DNA of 12,862 nucleotides from Caldilineae bacterium (GCA_011176555.1 DUEF01000353.1:1-12862); one strand, 5' to 3'; counted from the first letter of the stretch, positions 1 to 7,744 are shown. The notes: generated from the letters alone by a model not told the origin. Program-made: numbers and translations.

Positions 1-274
1 GATCCCAACTGAATCGTCCCATCCCGCGAAAACTTGGGCAGTATGTCGAAACTGCTGGTACGCACCCCCACCATTTTGGCGGCCAGCCAGTGACTGGTCT
101 CGTGCACGAGGGTGCCCGGGAAAATGAAGATGGCATAAGCCGCCACCGCGAACCCCTCATGGTTCGTCAGCAGCAGCAGCAAGGACATAAAATAGTGGGC
201 GAGTCGCCGACTCACCCACCACAGTGCAACCAGTAGCGCCACCAGCCAAAACAGCGGCGTCCACGCCCCCAGCA

Positions 275-275
<1 letters not shown>
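1..275 (-). CDS. Integral membrane protein with HExxH motif, 5' part only (runs off the window)
   Basis: The first 91 residues are visible. The N-terminus has a hydrophobic segment (about residues 8-20), a second one (about 43-57), and at residues 58-62 the motif H-E-T-S-H followed by W, inside the stretch PGTLVHETSHWLAAKMVGV. HExxH right after a membrane segment is typical of membrane-embedded zinc metallopeptidases of the site-2-protease (M50) kind or of uncharacterised membrane proteins that keep this motif. The second ligand motif would lie outside the window, so protease activity is inference. The start ATG shares its A with the last base of the tpiA stop (TAATG), which argues for translational coupling and the same transcript as tpiA. 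No other start fits better. The family is not recognised with certainty. Confidence 0.7.
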
Positions 276-1054
<779 letters not shown>

Positions 1055-1092
1055 AAGTTGTTTGGTGGGGTTAGGAGTGTGGTATTCAGAAT

Positions 1093-1121
1093 AAAATAAG
1101 GTAGGCTCTTTTGGATTTCAA
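1093..1121 (-). promoter_or_regulatory. Putative sigma-70-type promoter for tpiA
   Basis: On the minus strand TTGAAA (1116-1121) and TATTTT (1093-1098) are separated by 17 bp. Transcription would begin near 1086, about 30 nt before the tpiA ATG. It lies downstream of the repeats that separate tpiA from the gap-pgk group, so tpiA may be transcribed on its own. The -10 matches consensus only at four of six positions; the call is tentative. Confidence 0.35.
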
Positions 1122-1138
1122 GGGGTGTAGCCAATCAG

Positions 1139-1202
1139 ACCTCCGGGAGGTGGCCATAAAACGGAAATTTAGGCCAAAAGGTTGTGGCCACCTCCCGGAG
1201 GT
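1139..1202. repeat. Perfect 18-bp inverted repeat with 28-nt spacer
   Basis: ACCTCCGGGAGGTGGCCA at 1139-1156 is the exact reverse complement of 1185-1202. Each arm also holds its own short palindrome (ACCTCC-G-GGAGGT and its complement), so the element can fold as one long hairpin or two short ones. Neither side has a T-run, so it is not a classical intrinsic terminator. It sits between the 109-aa gene and tpiA and could be a REP-like dispersed element or a processing/termination hairpin for the pgk transcript. Confidence 0.8.
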
Positions 1203-1214
1203 TCCAAGGATGCT

Positions 1215-1278
1215 GGATATTGGGTATTGACTTCAACAGCGGCCGCCCGAATACCCAATACCTAACTATCCAATATCA
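1215..1278. repeat. Degenerate heptad repeat, inverted halves (AATANNN type)
   Basis: The left half has two 7-nt units ending in TATT (1215-1228). The right half (1250-1278) has units starting AATA (AATACCC, AATACCT, one 8-nt variant, AATATCA). The right half is approximately the reverse complement of the left, so a hairpin can form around the GC-rich middle (1229-1249). The same repeat type recurs at 7745-7821. The right half supplies the last codons and the TAG stop of the 109-aa protein. Confidence 0.75.
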
Positions 1279-1595
1279 TTCGTTTCTGGCGTTTCTGGCG
1301 TTTCGACGATTTCGCCGCCGATGGCGCTCTGTTCGATCAGTTGCTTGTTCTTGTCGAAGACGAGGTTCAGTTCGATCTGCTGAAAACAGCGATTCTTTCC
1401 GCTTCCCATCACGATTTTGCGCGTCCGGTAGTAACCGGTGTCGTAATCGCGGCTGAGTTCGTTCATCAAATCGATACGCGCGGGGATGATCTCGCCGCAG
1501 CGCCGGCAGCGCACGTTAAGCAGGTGGCTACGTTCGTCGAAGCTCGGCCTTTGATGTGGTGCGAGAAGCTCGCCCAGGCGTTTCAGGAAACTCAC
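1266..1595 (-). CDS. Conserved-looking 109-aa orphan with CxxC, coupled to pgk
   Basis: Function unknown. The start is GTG at 1595, whose bases overlap the pgk TGA stop (GTGA, 4-nt overlap 1592-1595), a strong sign of co-translation with pgk. The protein is soluble, with a CRRCGE motif (C30, C33) and a third Cys in NRCFQ (C70). This suggests half of a zinc ribbon or a redox/metal site, but a full four-ligand set is not visible. The middle (about 36-80) is rich in charged and beta-prone residues and looks like a compact folded domain. The tail repeats ETP three times and then ends in residues NDIG encoded by the adjacent heptad repeat, so the native C-terminus may have been altered by it. Coding is supported by the tight coupling and normal composition. 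I recall similar small proteins in Chloroflexota but cannot name a family. Confidence 0.75.
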   Translation of the reverse strand: MSFLKRLGELLAPHQRPSFDERSHLLNVRCRRCGEIIPARIDLMNELSRDYDTGYYRTRKIVMGSGKNRCFQQIELNLVFDKNKQLIEQSAIGGEIVETPETPETNDIG

Positions 1596-2797
1596 TTGTC
1601 ATCCAAGACATCGATGCCAGGCAGGGTTTTACCTTCCAGGAAGACCAGCGAAGCGCCGCCGCCCGTGGAGACATGGCTAACCTGATCGGACAGGCCTGCC
1701 TCCTTGATGGCGGCAGCCGAATCGCCGCCGCCGATGATGGTGGTTGCATCTTCCAGCCCGGCCAGCGTTTCGGCGATGGCGAAAGTGCCCTGGGCGAAGC
1801 GCGGGAACTCGAAAACGCCCAGCGGCCCGTTCCAGACCACCGTCCTGGCCTCCGCCAGCACTTTTTGGTAGGCGGCGATGGTTTCGGGGCCGACATCCAG
1901 CACCATGCGGTCGGAGGGAACGTCATCGACGGAGACGATCACCGCATCGGCGTCAGGAGAAAACTCGGAGGCGGCCACCGCGTCGGTGGGGATGTGCAGG
2001 AGATCGCCGGCTGTTTCCAGCAAGGCGCGGGCCGTGTCCAGCGCGCTCGCTTCCACCAGCGATTTGCCCATTTCCTTGCCCTGAGCGGCCAAAAAGGTGT
2101 TGGCCATGCCGCCGCCGATGAGCAACGCATCGACTTTGCCTAGCAGATTATCGATCACGCCGATCTTATCGGATACCTTGGCTCCGCCAAGAATGGCGAC
2201 GAACGGGCGTTGGGGATCATTGACGGCGTTACCCAGGTATTCGATCTCTTTCTCGACCAGCAGGCCTGCCACCACCGCCCCGCCTTTGGCGCGAATGGCC
2301 TGGGGCGCAGCGTACATCGAAGCGTGGGCGCGGTGGCAGGTGCCGAAGGCGTCGTTCACGTAGGCGTCACCGTAGGCGGCCAGCGCGGCCGCGAAGTCGG
2401 GATCGCCCGCTTTTTCGCCGGGATTGAACCGCAAGTTCTCCAGCAACACGACTTGCCCGGGATTGTCGGGCGCCAGGGCGTTGATCAGGATATCGACATT
2501 GGGGCCAATCACATCGTTGGCCATGCGCACATGGTATGCGGGCAACAGGTCTTGCAAATGATGGGCGACCGGAGCCAGACTGAGGCGGGGGTCAGGTTTG
2601 CCTTTGGGGCGGCCGAGATGAGACATCAGGACGAGATTAGCGCCCCGTTCGAGCAAATACCTGAGGGTGGGCAGCGCCGCCTGCACGCGCATGTCGTCGG
2701 TGATCTGCAAGTGCTCGTCCAGCGGCACATTGAAATCCACCCGCACCAATACGCGCTTGCCGGCGGGGTCGAAATCTCGGATGGTTTTCTTGTTCAT
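1592..2797 (-). CDS. pgk: Phosphoglycerate kinase
   Basis: This 401-aa cytoplasmic enzyme transfers phosphate between 1,3-bisphosphoglycerate and ADP. Family motifs appear in order: RVDFNVP near residue 19, SHLGRPKG near 60, LLENLRF near 118, NDAFGTCHRAHAS near 149 (Cys where Ala is usual), GGAKVSDKI in the hinge region, IGGGMANTFL, WNGPLGVFE, and the nucleotide-binding IIGGGDSAAA near the end. The length is normal. I chose the ATG at 2797 because the family begins with a short segment before RDFD and because the upstream in-frame extension would be coded by the heptad repeat at 2808-2857. The ribosome-binding site is weak (GGGA about 9 nt upstream). The gap stop lies 65 nt upstream, so gap and pgk probably share a transcript. 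The stop overlaps the GTG of the 109-aa gene. Confidence 0.97.
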   Translation of the reverse strand: MNKKTIRDFDPAGKRVLVRVDFNVPLDEHLQITDDMRVQAALPTLRYLLERGANLVLMSHLGRPKGKPDPRLSLAPVAHHLQDLLPAYHVRMANDVIGPNVDILINALAPDNPGQVVLLENLRFNPGEKAGDPDFAAALAAYGDAYVNDAFGTCHRAHASMYAAPQAIRAKGGAVVAGLLVEKEIEYLGNAVNDPQRPFVAILGGAKVSDKIGVIDNLLGKVDALLIGGGMANTFLAAQGKEMGKSLVEASALDTARALLETAGDLLHIPTDAVAASEFSPDADAVIVSVDDVPSDRMVLDVGPETIAAYQKVLAEARTVVWNGPLGVFEFPRFAQGTFAIAETLAGLEDATTIIGGGDSAAAIKEAGLSDQVSHVSTGGGASLVFLEGKTLPGIDVLDDK

Positions 2798-2807
2798 GCG
2801 GTTTTCC

Positions 2808-2857
2808 CGTGTTGCGTGTTGCGTAACCGTATGAACGGAACACGCAACACGCAATAG
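2808..2857. repeat. Degenerate heptad repeat between gap and pgk, inverted halves
   Basis: The left half has units CGTGTTG twice and a diverged third (2808-2828). The right half has GGAACAC, GCAACAC and GCAATAG (2837-2857), which is the reverse complement of the left apart from a few bases. A hairpin would lie just upstream of the pgk ribosome-binding site and just past the gap stop, where it could affect processing or relative expression of the two genes. A similar unit occurs at 12508-12570. Confidence 0.75.
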
Positions 2858-2862
2858 TGCGG

Positions 2863-3876
2863 TTAAAGTCCTTGCTCGGCGATGTACTTGCAGAGATCGG
2901 CGACGCGCACCGAGTAGGCCCACTCGTTGTCGTACCAGGTGACGACCTTGGCCATGTCGCCGCCCAGCACCTGGGTGGAACCAGCGTCGATGATGGAAGA
3001 GCGGGAGTCGCCCTTGAAATCCATGCTCACCAGGGGCTCGTGACTAACGCCGAGGATACCCTGCATGGGCCCTGCCGCGGCTGCGTCGAAAGCAGCCAGC
3101 AGTTCTTCGGTGGTGGTGGGTTTTTCCAGCGTCACTACGAAATCGACGATGGAGACGGTGGGGGTGGGCACGCGCATGGCCATGCCATCGAACTTGCCCT
3201 GGAGTTGGGGCAGCACCAGGCCCACGGCTTTGGCCGCGCCGGTGGTGGTGGGGATGATGTTCACGGCGGCGGCGCGGGCGCGGCGCAAGTCCTTGTGCAT
3301 CAGGTCCAGGATGCGCTGATCGTTGGTGTAGGAGTGCACCGTGGTCATCAAGCCCTTGATGATGCCGTAGTTGTCATCCACCACCTTGGCGGCCGGAGCC
3401 AGGCAGTTGGTGGTGCAGGATGCGTTGGAGATGATCGCGTGTTCGGCGGGGTTGTAGTCGCCCTCGTTCACGCCCAGCACGACGGTGAGATCAGGATCTG
3501 GCGCAGGGGCCGAGATGATGACTTTTTTGGCGCCGCCGGCCAGGTGCAGCGAGGCCTGTTCATGTTTGCGGAAGATGCCCGTGGATTCGACCACGATATC
3601 GACGCCTTCAGCGCCCCAGGGCAGATCCGCAGGATTGCGTTCGGAGAACACTTTCACGCGTTCGCCGTTCACCATCAGGTCGTTGCCATCGACGCTGATG
3701 TCGGCGTCGTAGATGCCGTAATTCGAGTCATATTTCAGCAGATGGGCGTTGATATCGACCGGCACGAGGTCGTTGACGGCCACGACTTCGATTTCGCCGT
3801 CATATTTTTCCTCGATTGCTTTGAAAACCTGGCGGCCGATGCGACCGAAACCATTGATGCCTATTCGTAATGTCAT
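2863..3876 (-). CDS. gap: Glyceraldehyde-3-phosphate dehydrogenase, type I, NAD-type
   Basis: This 337-aa enzyme oxidatively phosphorylates glyceraldehyde 3-phosphate to 1,3-bisphosphoglycerate. The N-terminal Rossmann domain starts INGFGRIGRQ and has an acidic residue at the end of the second strand (VNDL, D36), which favours NAD over NADP. The catalytic site is SNASCTTNCLAP with C154, paired with H181 in TTVHSYTNDQ. The C-terminal WYDNEWAYSVR is the usual signature. The length is typical. The start ATG at 3876 has a good Shine-Dalgarno GAGGAG at 3884-3889. It precedes pgk by 65 nt and follows yvcK after a 250-nt gap that holds a putative promoter, so it probably heads its own gap-pgk transcription unit. 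No sign of damage. Confidence 0.97.
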   Translation of the reverse strand: MTLRIGINGFGRIGRQVFKAIEEKYDGEIEVVAVNDLVPVDINAHLLKYDSNYGIYDADISVDGNDLMVNGERVKVFSERNPADLPWGAEGVDIVVESTGIFRKHEQASLHLAGGAKKVIISAPAPDPDLTVVLGVNEGDYNPAEHAIISNASCTTNCLAPAAKVVDDNYGIIKGLMTTVHSYTNDQRILDLMHKDLRRARAAAVNIIPTTTGAAKAVGLVLPQLQGKFDGMAMRVPTPTVSIVDFVVTLEKPTTTEELLAAFDAAAAGPMQGILGVSHEPLVSMDFKGDSRSSIIDAGSTQVLGGDMAKVVTWYDNEWAYSVRVADLCKYIAEQGL

Positions 3877-4052
3877 GATTGTACTCCTCTGAGTGAGTGA
3901 GGACTTGAGAATGCAATAGTCCTGTAGATTGGTTGAATGCAGCGATGTTGGGTGGTGACAGGGGGACGCGCTTTGGCTTTTTTCTAATGAGCGCTGCCAG
4001 CGCGAGCCTTTATTTCACCACCCCCATTGGTCAAGTGAAAACAAGTGCGTGT
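3877..4052 (-). other. Long putative leader of gap
   Basis: If transcription starts from the promoter at 4053-4081, gap has an mRNA leader of about 170 nt. It contains a small GC-rich hairpin at 3991-4003 (GCGCT-GCC-AGCGC) followed in the mRNA by an A-rich run, and no open frame of convincing quality. I recognise no known riboswitch. A second promoter closer to gap is equally possible. Confidence 0.3.
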
Positions 4053-4081
4053 AGGATACAAAACGTTGGGCAATCTCGCAA
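4053..4081 (-). promoter_or_regulatory. Putative sigma-70-type promoter for gap-pgk
   Basis: On the minus strand TTGCGA (4076-4081) and TATCCT (4053-4058) are 17 bp apart. It starts about 45 nt after the yvcK stop. Another TTGACC lies about 30 nt further downstream but without an obvious -10 at the right distance. Sequence match only. Confidence 0.4.
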
Positions 4082-4126
4082 ATGGTGGGGCCTCGCGAAA
4101 AACACTTGGGGGAAAACAGATCCCGT

Positions 4127-5440
4127 TCACCGGTCACGGCTTGTGCTGCGCGAATCCTTCGGGTGTGCAAGGAGTTTGATGAGTACAGCGCCCATGCGGC
4201 TGGGGTCGTGCCGCCAGGGACGGTCGGCGTCACGCAAATCAGCTGTGATCAGATAGCTGCCCGGAAGTGGCTCGAAGGGCAATTGCACCCAGTCAGAAGC
4301 CCCGCCCGGAGGCGGCGTGGCGTCGAAGGCATCGTTGGCGATGACATAGTGAAACATGCCCCGCTTGGTGTGTTGTTCGAGGGCATGCACGTGGTCGCCG
4401 ACATCGTAACCGGTTGTTTCGCCCGGCTGGGTGGCGATATTGCAGATGTAGACCTTGATCCCACGTGAGGCTTTTACAGCCAAAGCGATTTCCGGAACCA
4501 GTAGGTTTGGGATGACGCTGGTGTAGAGGCTGCCAGGACCGGCTACAATCATATCCGCCGCCAAAATCGCGCGTATGGCTTCAGGATAAGCGCGCGGCTT
4601 TTCCGGTTCGAGGTAAACATGGTGGATGTGGCGTCCGCCGCCCAGTTTGGGGATCAGGGACTCGCCGTGGATGCGTTCGAGCCGTCCTTCTGCATCTTCC
4701 ACATCTGCAACCAATTGCACGAGTTCGAGCGTCGAAGGCAACACCCGCCCGCGCACCGCCAACACCCGGCTCGACGCCAGCAGGCCTTGCTCGAACGAAC
4801 CTGTGACCCCGGCCATCGCCGCCAGGTACAGATTGCCAAAAGCATGCCCTTCCAACCCCGTGCCCGATGAGAAACGGTACTGAAACAGCCGCGCTGTGGT
4901 CCGCTCCGCTTCCGAGAGCGCAGCGATGTTGTTGCGGAAATCCCCAGGTGGCAGCATGCCCATTTCGCTGCGCAACCGACCCGAACTACCGCCGTCATCC
5001 GCGACCGTGACGATGGCGGTGATATTGTCCGTGTAGGGCTTGAGGCCGCGCAACACCGAGGGCATGCCCGTCCCACCGCCGATGCAAACGATTTTTGGAC
5101 CGCGTCCACGGCGATGATGATGGTAGAGCTGTCCCGCCACATCCTCTTCCGGATTGACAAAAGGCGACATGAGAGAGCGATTGAGTTTGTAGAATCCCCA
5201 GATTGTCAATCCCACGCCTGTCACGCCAAAGAGGATCGCCCGCAGCCAGCGCGGGAGAAATTGAAGCGTAAGCCAATAAACAGCCGGTGGATAGACGCCC
5301 TCCAGGTAAACCGCCCTCAGCAAATAGGCTATTCCCAACCCGGTCAAAGTAATCCCCACCATCAAAACAATTAGCCAACGCTTAATATGCAGGCCCGGAA
5401 TCAGCCAAGTTGTAAGGGAATATCGACGCAAGCGGTGCAT
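4127..5440 (-). CDS. yvcK: YvcK/gluconeogenesis factor (CofD-like family) with N-terminal membrane anchor
   Basis: The 437-aa product belongs to the YvcK/CofD fold. Family knowledge: YvcK of Bacillus binds UDP-sugars and is needed for growth on gluconeogenic carbon sources and for normal cell-wall synthesis. Motifs seen: GGGTG at 121-125, ADDGGSSG at 147-154, PGDFRNN at 165-171, EGHAFGNL at 197-204 and GPGSLYTSVIPNLLV at 301-315. Ahead of this domain are two hydrophobic stretches (about 22-44 and 68-85) that should anchor it in the membrane, absent in the Bacillus protein; the YvcK domain would face the cytoplasm. I chose ATG at 5440, with GGAGGA six nt upstream. The longer frame from TTG at 5500 overlaps a promoter and lacks a binding site. 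It lies directly upstream of gap-pgk on the same strand, which fits a role in central carbon flow. Confidence 0.92.
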   Translation of the reverse strand: MHRLRRYSLTTWLIPGLHIKRWLIVLMVGITLTGLGIAYLLRAVYLEGVYPPAVYWLTLQFLPRWLRAILFGVTGVGLTIWGFYKLNRSLMSPFVNPEEDVAGQLYHHHRRGRGPKIVCIGGGTGMPSVLRGLKPYTDNITAIVTVADDGGSSGRLRSEMGMLPPGDFRNNIAALSEAERTTARLFQYRFSSGTGLEGHAFGNLYLAAMAGVTGSFEQGLLASSRVLAVRGRVLPSTLELVQLVADVEDAEGRLERIHGESLIPKLGGGRHIHHVYLEPEKPRAYPEAIRAILAADMIVAGPGSLYTSVIPNLLVPEIALAVKASRGIKVYICNIATQPGETTGYDVGDHVHALEQHTKRGMFHYVIANDAFDATPPPGGASDWVQLPFEPLPGSYLITADLRDADRPWRHDPSRMGAVLIKLLAHPKDSRSTSRDR

Positions 5441-5446
5441 AACCAA

Positions 5447-5452
5447 TCCTCC
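5447..5452 (-). promoter_or_regulatory. Shine-Dalgarno site that fixes the yvcK start
   Basis: GGAGGA on the minus strand, six nt before the ATG at 5440. It supports the 437-aa form over a 457-aa form beginning at TTG 5500. Confidence 0.75.
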
Positions 5453-5476
5453 GTGCGCGAAAGCCGCGCCAGGTGC

Positions 5477-5505
5477 ATTATAGCGTTTGGCGGAAGGCAA
5501 TGCAA
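5477..5505 (-). promoter_or_regulatory. Sigma-70-type promoter of yvcK
   Basis: On the minus strand TTGCAT (5500-5505) and a perfect TATAAT (5477-5482) are 17 bp apart. Transcription would start near 5470, giving a leader of about 30 nt that includes the Shine-Dalgarno site. It is divergent from the regulator promoter at 5588-5615. Confidence 0.7.
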
Positions 5506-5587
5506 CGCGTGGCGGTCACACTTGGCGAAATGTGGTGCTGTTGCTCGATTGTCATCAATATTTTGCACATCTTATTTCGCAAAAAGC

Positions 5588-5615
5588 TTGACAAACCAGA
5601 CGGGGCGGCTATAAT
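5588..5615 (+). promoter_or_regulatory. Consensus sigma-70 promoter of the MerR-B12 regulator
   Basis: TTGACA (5588-5593) and TATAAT (5610-5615) both match consensus perfectly with a 16-bp spacer. Transcription would start near 5622, about 42 nt before the ATG. MerR-family activators typically act on promoters with 19-20-bp spacers; this one has a short spacer and full consensus, so it is expected to fire unaided and, if autoregulated, to be repressed, as known for CarH. Confidence 0.75.
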
Positions 5616-5663
5616 GATCCGCGATAATCGATTCTTCCTCCGACTCCCCCGATCTTATAGAGC

Positions 5664-6659
5664 ATGGCAGAACTGGATAGCACCCCTTTGTATAACATGA
5701 GCGTCATCCTGCGCGAGACTGGTCTCAAGGCGGACACGCTGCGCGCCTGGGAGCGGCGTTTTGGCGTTCCCAACCCGTCCCGCACCGCGGGCGGACATCG
5801 ACAGTATTCGAAAAAGGATATCGCCACGGTGCAGTGGTTATTGACTAGACAGCAGGAAGGCATGCGCATCAGTAAGGCCGTGCAATTACTCGGCCACTTG
5901 CAAGACCAGGGACAGGATCCGGTTGCGGAAATGCTTGCGTCCAAGCAAGACGTTCAGCCGGTGATCCACTTGGGGGCAGCCAATCAACTGGACGATTTGC
6001 GTGACGCTTGGGTCGCGGCGTGTTTGCAGTTCGACGAAAGCAGCGCTGAACAGGTTCTGACCCAAGCCTTTGCCCTGTTCCCTGTCGAAATAATCTGCGC
6101 GCGCGTCCTACAGGCGGGGCTGGCGCAAATCGACGAGCTGTGGCATCAGGGTGACGGCAGCGCGCCGCAGGCGCGTTACGCCTTGGCCCTGGCTTTACGC
6201 CGCGTCCACTGCCTGATCGCTGCCGCCGCACCGCCCACCCGCAGCGAAAACATCCTCGTCGCCTGTCCATCCCATGAGCAGCACACCTTTACGCCGTTGC
6301 TCCTTACCCTTCTGTTGCGTCGCCGCGGCCTGCCTGTCACCTACCTGGGCGCTGATGTTCCCACCGAACAACTTATCGAGGCCATGTCTCTGATCAACCC
6401 CAGGCTCACGATCTTTAGCGCTCAGCAATTGAGCACAGCCGCCACCTTGCTGGAAGCGGCCCGGGCGTTTGCGGAGCGTGACAAGGCTGTGGCTTTCAGT
6501 GGCAGCGTGTTCGCGCAACACCCTCAAATCCGGGAACGCATCCCCGGCCATTATCTCGGCCCTAATTTGACGACGGCCATCGAAACCATCGCAGGGTTGC
6601 TACAGACTCCCCTTCTTTTTGACAACTTTACGCAAATGCGGCGGCGAGCCGACTCGTAA
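5664..6659 (+). CDS. MerR-type regulator with cobalamin-binding domain (CarH/LitR-like)
   Basis: This 331-aa protein has a MerR winged helix at about 10-60 (TLRAWERRFGVP...GHRQYSKKDIA), a helical cap domain at about 108-188, and a Rossmann-type B12-binding domain at about 195-315. In CarH, adenosylcobalamin in the dark assembles a DNA-binding repressor and light disrupts it. The axial His of the B12 domain is conserved here as H207 in PSHEQHTF. In the cap, W160-H161 match CarH Trp131-His132, but the Glu-His pair that follows at Wx9EH is A170-R171. It may therefore bind a different cobalamin form or respond differently. Start: ATG at 5664; the Shine-Dalgarno is poor, and Met12 (5697) is an alternative that would trim only the tail before the helix-turn-helix. 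The gene is divergent from yvcK and 177 nt upstream of the Mo-hydroxylase genes, one possible target along with itself. Confidence 0.9.
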   Translation: MAELDSTPLYNMSVILRETGLKADTLRAWERRFGVPNPSRTAGGHRQYSKKDIATVQWLLTRQQEGMRISKAVQLLGHLQDQGQDPVAEMLASKQDVQPVIHLGAANQLDDLRDAWVAACLQFDESSAEQVLTQAFALFPVEIICARVLQAGLAQIDELWHQGDGSAPQARYALALALRRVHCLIAAAAPPTRSENILVACPSHEQHTFTPLLLTLLLRRRGLPVTYLGADVPTEQLIEAMSLINPRLTIFSAQQLSTAATLLEAARAFAERDKAVAFSGSVFAQHPQIRERIPGHYLGPNLTTAIETIAGLLQTPLLFDNFTQMRRRADS

Positions 6660-6707
6660 ACTCATGGTTCGTGCGTGTGCAAAGTCACTTGGAACCACGG
6701 TGAAAGA

Positions 6708-6736
6708 TTGACAAAACGCCACCACGGAAGTACGAT
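6708..6736 (+). promoter_or_regulatory. Putative promoter P1 of the Mo-hydroxylase genes
   Basis: TTGACA (6708-6713) and TACGAT (6731-6736) are 17 bp apart, about 100 nt before the TTG start of the FAD subunit. Good -35 and five of six in the -10. It makes independent transcription of the hydroxylase genes likely. Confidence 0.55.
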
Positions 6737-6748
6737 TGCCCGCAAAAT

Positions 6749-6777
6749 TTGCGCATGGCAATTGAACAGAGTATGCT
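6749..6777 (+). promoter_or_regulatory. Putative second promoter P2 of the Mo-hydroxylase genes
   Basis: TTGCGC (6749-6754) and TATGCT (6772-6777) are 17 bp apart, in tandem with P1. The match is weaker than P1 and the call is tentative. Confidence 0.3.
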
Positions 6778-6820
6778 ATTTTTTACCAATCCGAAGATTT
6801 GGTAGAAGCCGTTTTCACCA

Positions 6821-6830
6821 AAGGAGGTGA
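6821..6830 (+). promoter_or_regulatory. Full-length Shine-Dalgarno deciding a TTG start
   Basis: AAGGAGGTGA is complementary to nearly the whole anti-Shine-Dalgarno of 16S rRNA. The AGGAGG core lies 9 nt before TTG at 6837, and no ATG lies at a usable distance, so TTG is taken as the start of the FAD subunit. A very strong binding site may compensate for the poor start codon. Confidence 0.8.
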
Positions 6831-6836
6831 AGTCCA

Positions 6837-7706
6837 TTGCAGGCATTCGATTATGTAAAAGCAAAGACGCTTGAGGAGGCCAGCGCTCTGTTGGCCGAGC
6901 ACAATGGCGACGCCCGACCTTTTGCCGGCGCCACCGACCTGCTGATCCGCATCGAACGCGGTTTCCTGCACCCGGCCAAGATGGTGGACATCAAAAATCT
7001 GCCCGGTTTTCGCGCCATCAACGCGCTCGACAACGATTGGTTGCGCATCGGAGCCGCCGTCACTATGAACGAGGTGGTCATCCATCGCGACGTGGAAAGC
7101 CGTTATCCGTTGTTAGCGGAGGCTTGCCAGTCGGTTGCATCCTATCAACTGCGCAATCGCGCCACGATCGGCGGCAACATCTGCAACGCCTCCCCCGCGG
7201 CCGACAGCGCCCCGGCTCTCATCTGCTACGGAGCCGAGGCGATCATCCACGGCCCGCAGGGAGAGCGCCGCGTCACAGTCGAGGACTTTTTCCAGGGTGT
7301 GGGCCAGACTGCGCTTGAGCGCGGCGAGTTGCTCACAGCTATTGAGATCCCGCCACCACCAGATGGTGCGGTAGGCCGATTCTTGAAACTGGGCCGCACC
7401 ACGGTCGGCGACATCTCGGTGATGAACGTGGCCGTGTTGGGCTGGCCGGATGAGAACGCCGCGTCGGGCGCATCCTGGCGCATCGTCCTGGGCTCTGTGG
7501 CTCCGACGCCCATTCGCGCCCCACAGGCTGAAAAGCTGTTGGCCGGAGACACATCACCGGCCGGGATCGAGGCCGCCGCCCGGGCCGCCGCGGACACAGC
7601 CCGCCCCATCGATGACATCCGCGCCAGCGCCGCTTACCGCACCGACATGGTGCGCGTCTACACCCGCCGCGGTGTCGAGCACGTTTTGGCGGAGCTAAAT
7701 TATTGA
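6837..7706 (+). CDS. FAD-binding subunit of a xanthine-dehydrogenase-family Mo hydroxylase (CoxM-like)
   Basis: The 289-aa protein is the middle-size subunit that passes electrons from the iron-sulphur clusters to FAD and on to the final acceptor. The N-terminal FAD-binding domain of the PCMH type shows AGATDLL at about 31-37 (AGGTDLL in most relatives) and TIGGNICNASPAADSAPAL at about 110-128. Both wrap the FAD pyrophosphate. The C-terminal part (about 180-285) is the CO-dehydrogenase flavoprotein C-terminal domain, with LKLGRTTVGDISVMNVAV at its start. The length is normal. Start TTG with an excellent ribosome-binding site. It is first of the M-S-L gene order. Its TGA stop lies directly against a heptad repeat, and an unusually long 128-nt gap follows before the iron-sulphur subunit. 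Confidence 0.93.
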   Translation: MQAFDYVKAKTLEEASALLAEHNGDARPFAGATDLLIRIERGFLHPAKMVDIKNLPGFRAINALDNDWLRIGAAVTMNEVVIHRDVESRYPLLAEACQSVASYQLRNRATIGGNICNASPAADSAPALICYGAEAIIHGPQGERRVTVEDFFQGVGQTALERGELLTAIEIPPPPDGAVGRFLKLGRTTVGDISVMNVAVLGWPDENAASGASWRIVLGSVAPTPIRAPQAEKLLAGDTSPAGIEAAARAAADTARPIDDIRASAAYRTDMVRVYTRRGVEHVLAELNY

Positions 7707-7733
7707 AGATTAAGGACTAAAGATTAAAAATAA
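7706..7733. repeat. Short heptad repeat after the FAD-subunit gene
   Basis: Four 7-nt units follow without gaps: AAGATTA (twice, first and third), one AGGACTA and one AAAATAA. The first unit begins on the last base of the TGA stop of the FAD-subunit gene. Unlike the neighbouring AATANNN element it has no inverted half. Confidence 0.7.
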
Positions 7734-7744
7734 TGCGCTATGAT

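Noticed and set aside
1139..1202. Intrinsic transcription terminator
   Set aside because: A strong stem but a 28-nt spacer and no T-run on either side.
2798..2923. N-terminal extension of phosphoglycerate kinase to 443 aa
   Set aside because: The extra 42 residues come from the heptad repeat and the gap 3' end, and have no match to the family, which begins at the ATG at 2797.
5441..5500. Extension of yvcK to a TTG start at 5500
   Set aside because: It overlaps a good promoter (-35 at 5500-5505, TATAAT at 5477-5482) and lacks a ribosome-binding site; the ATG at 5440 has one.
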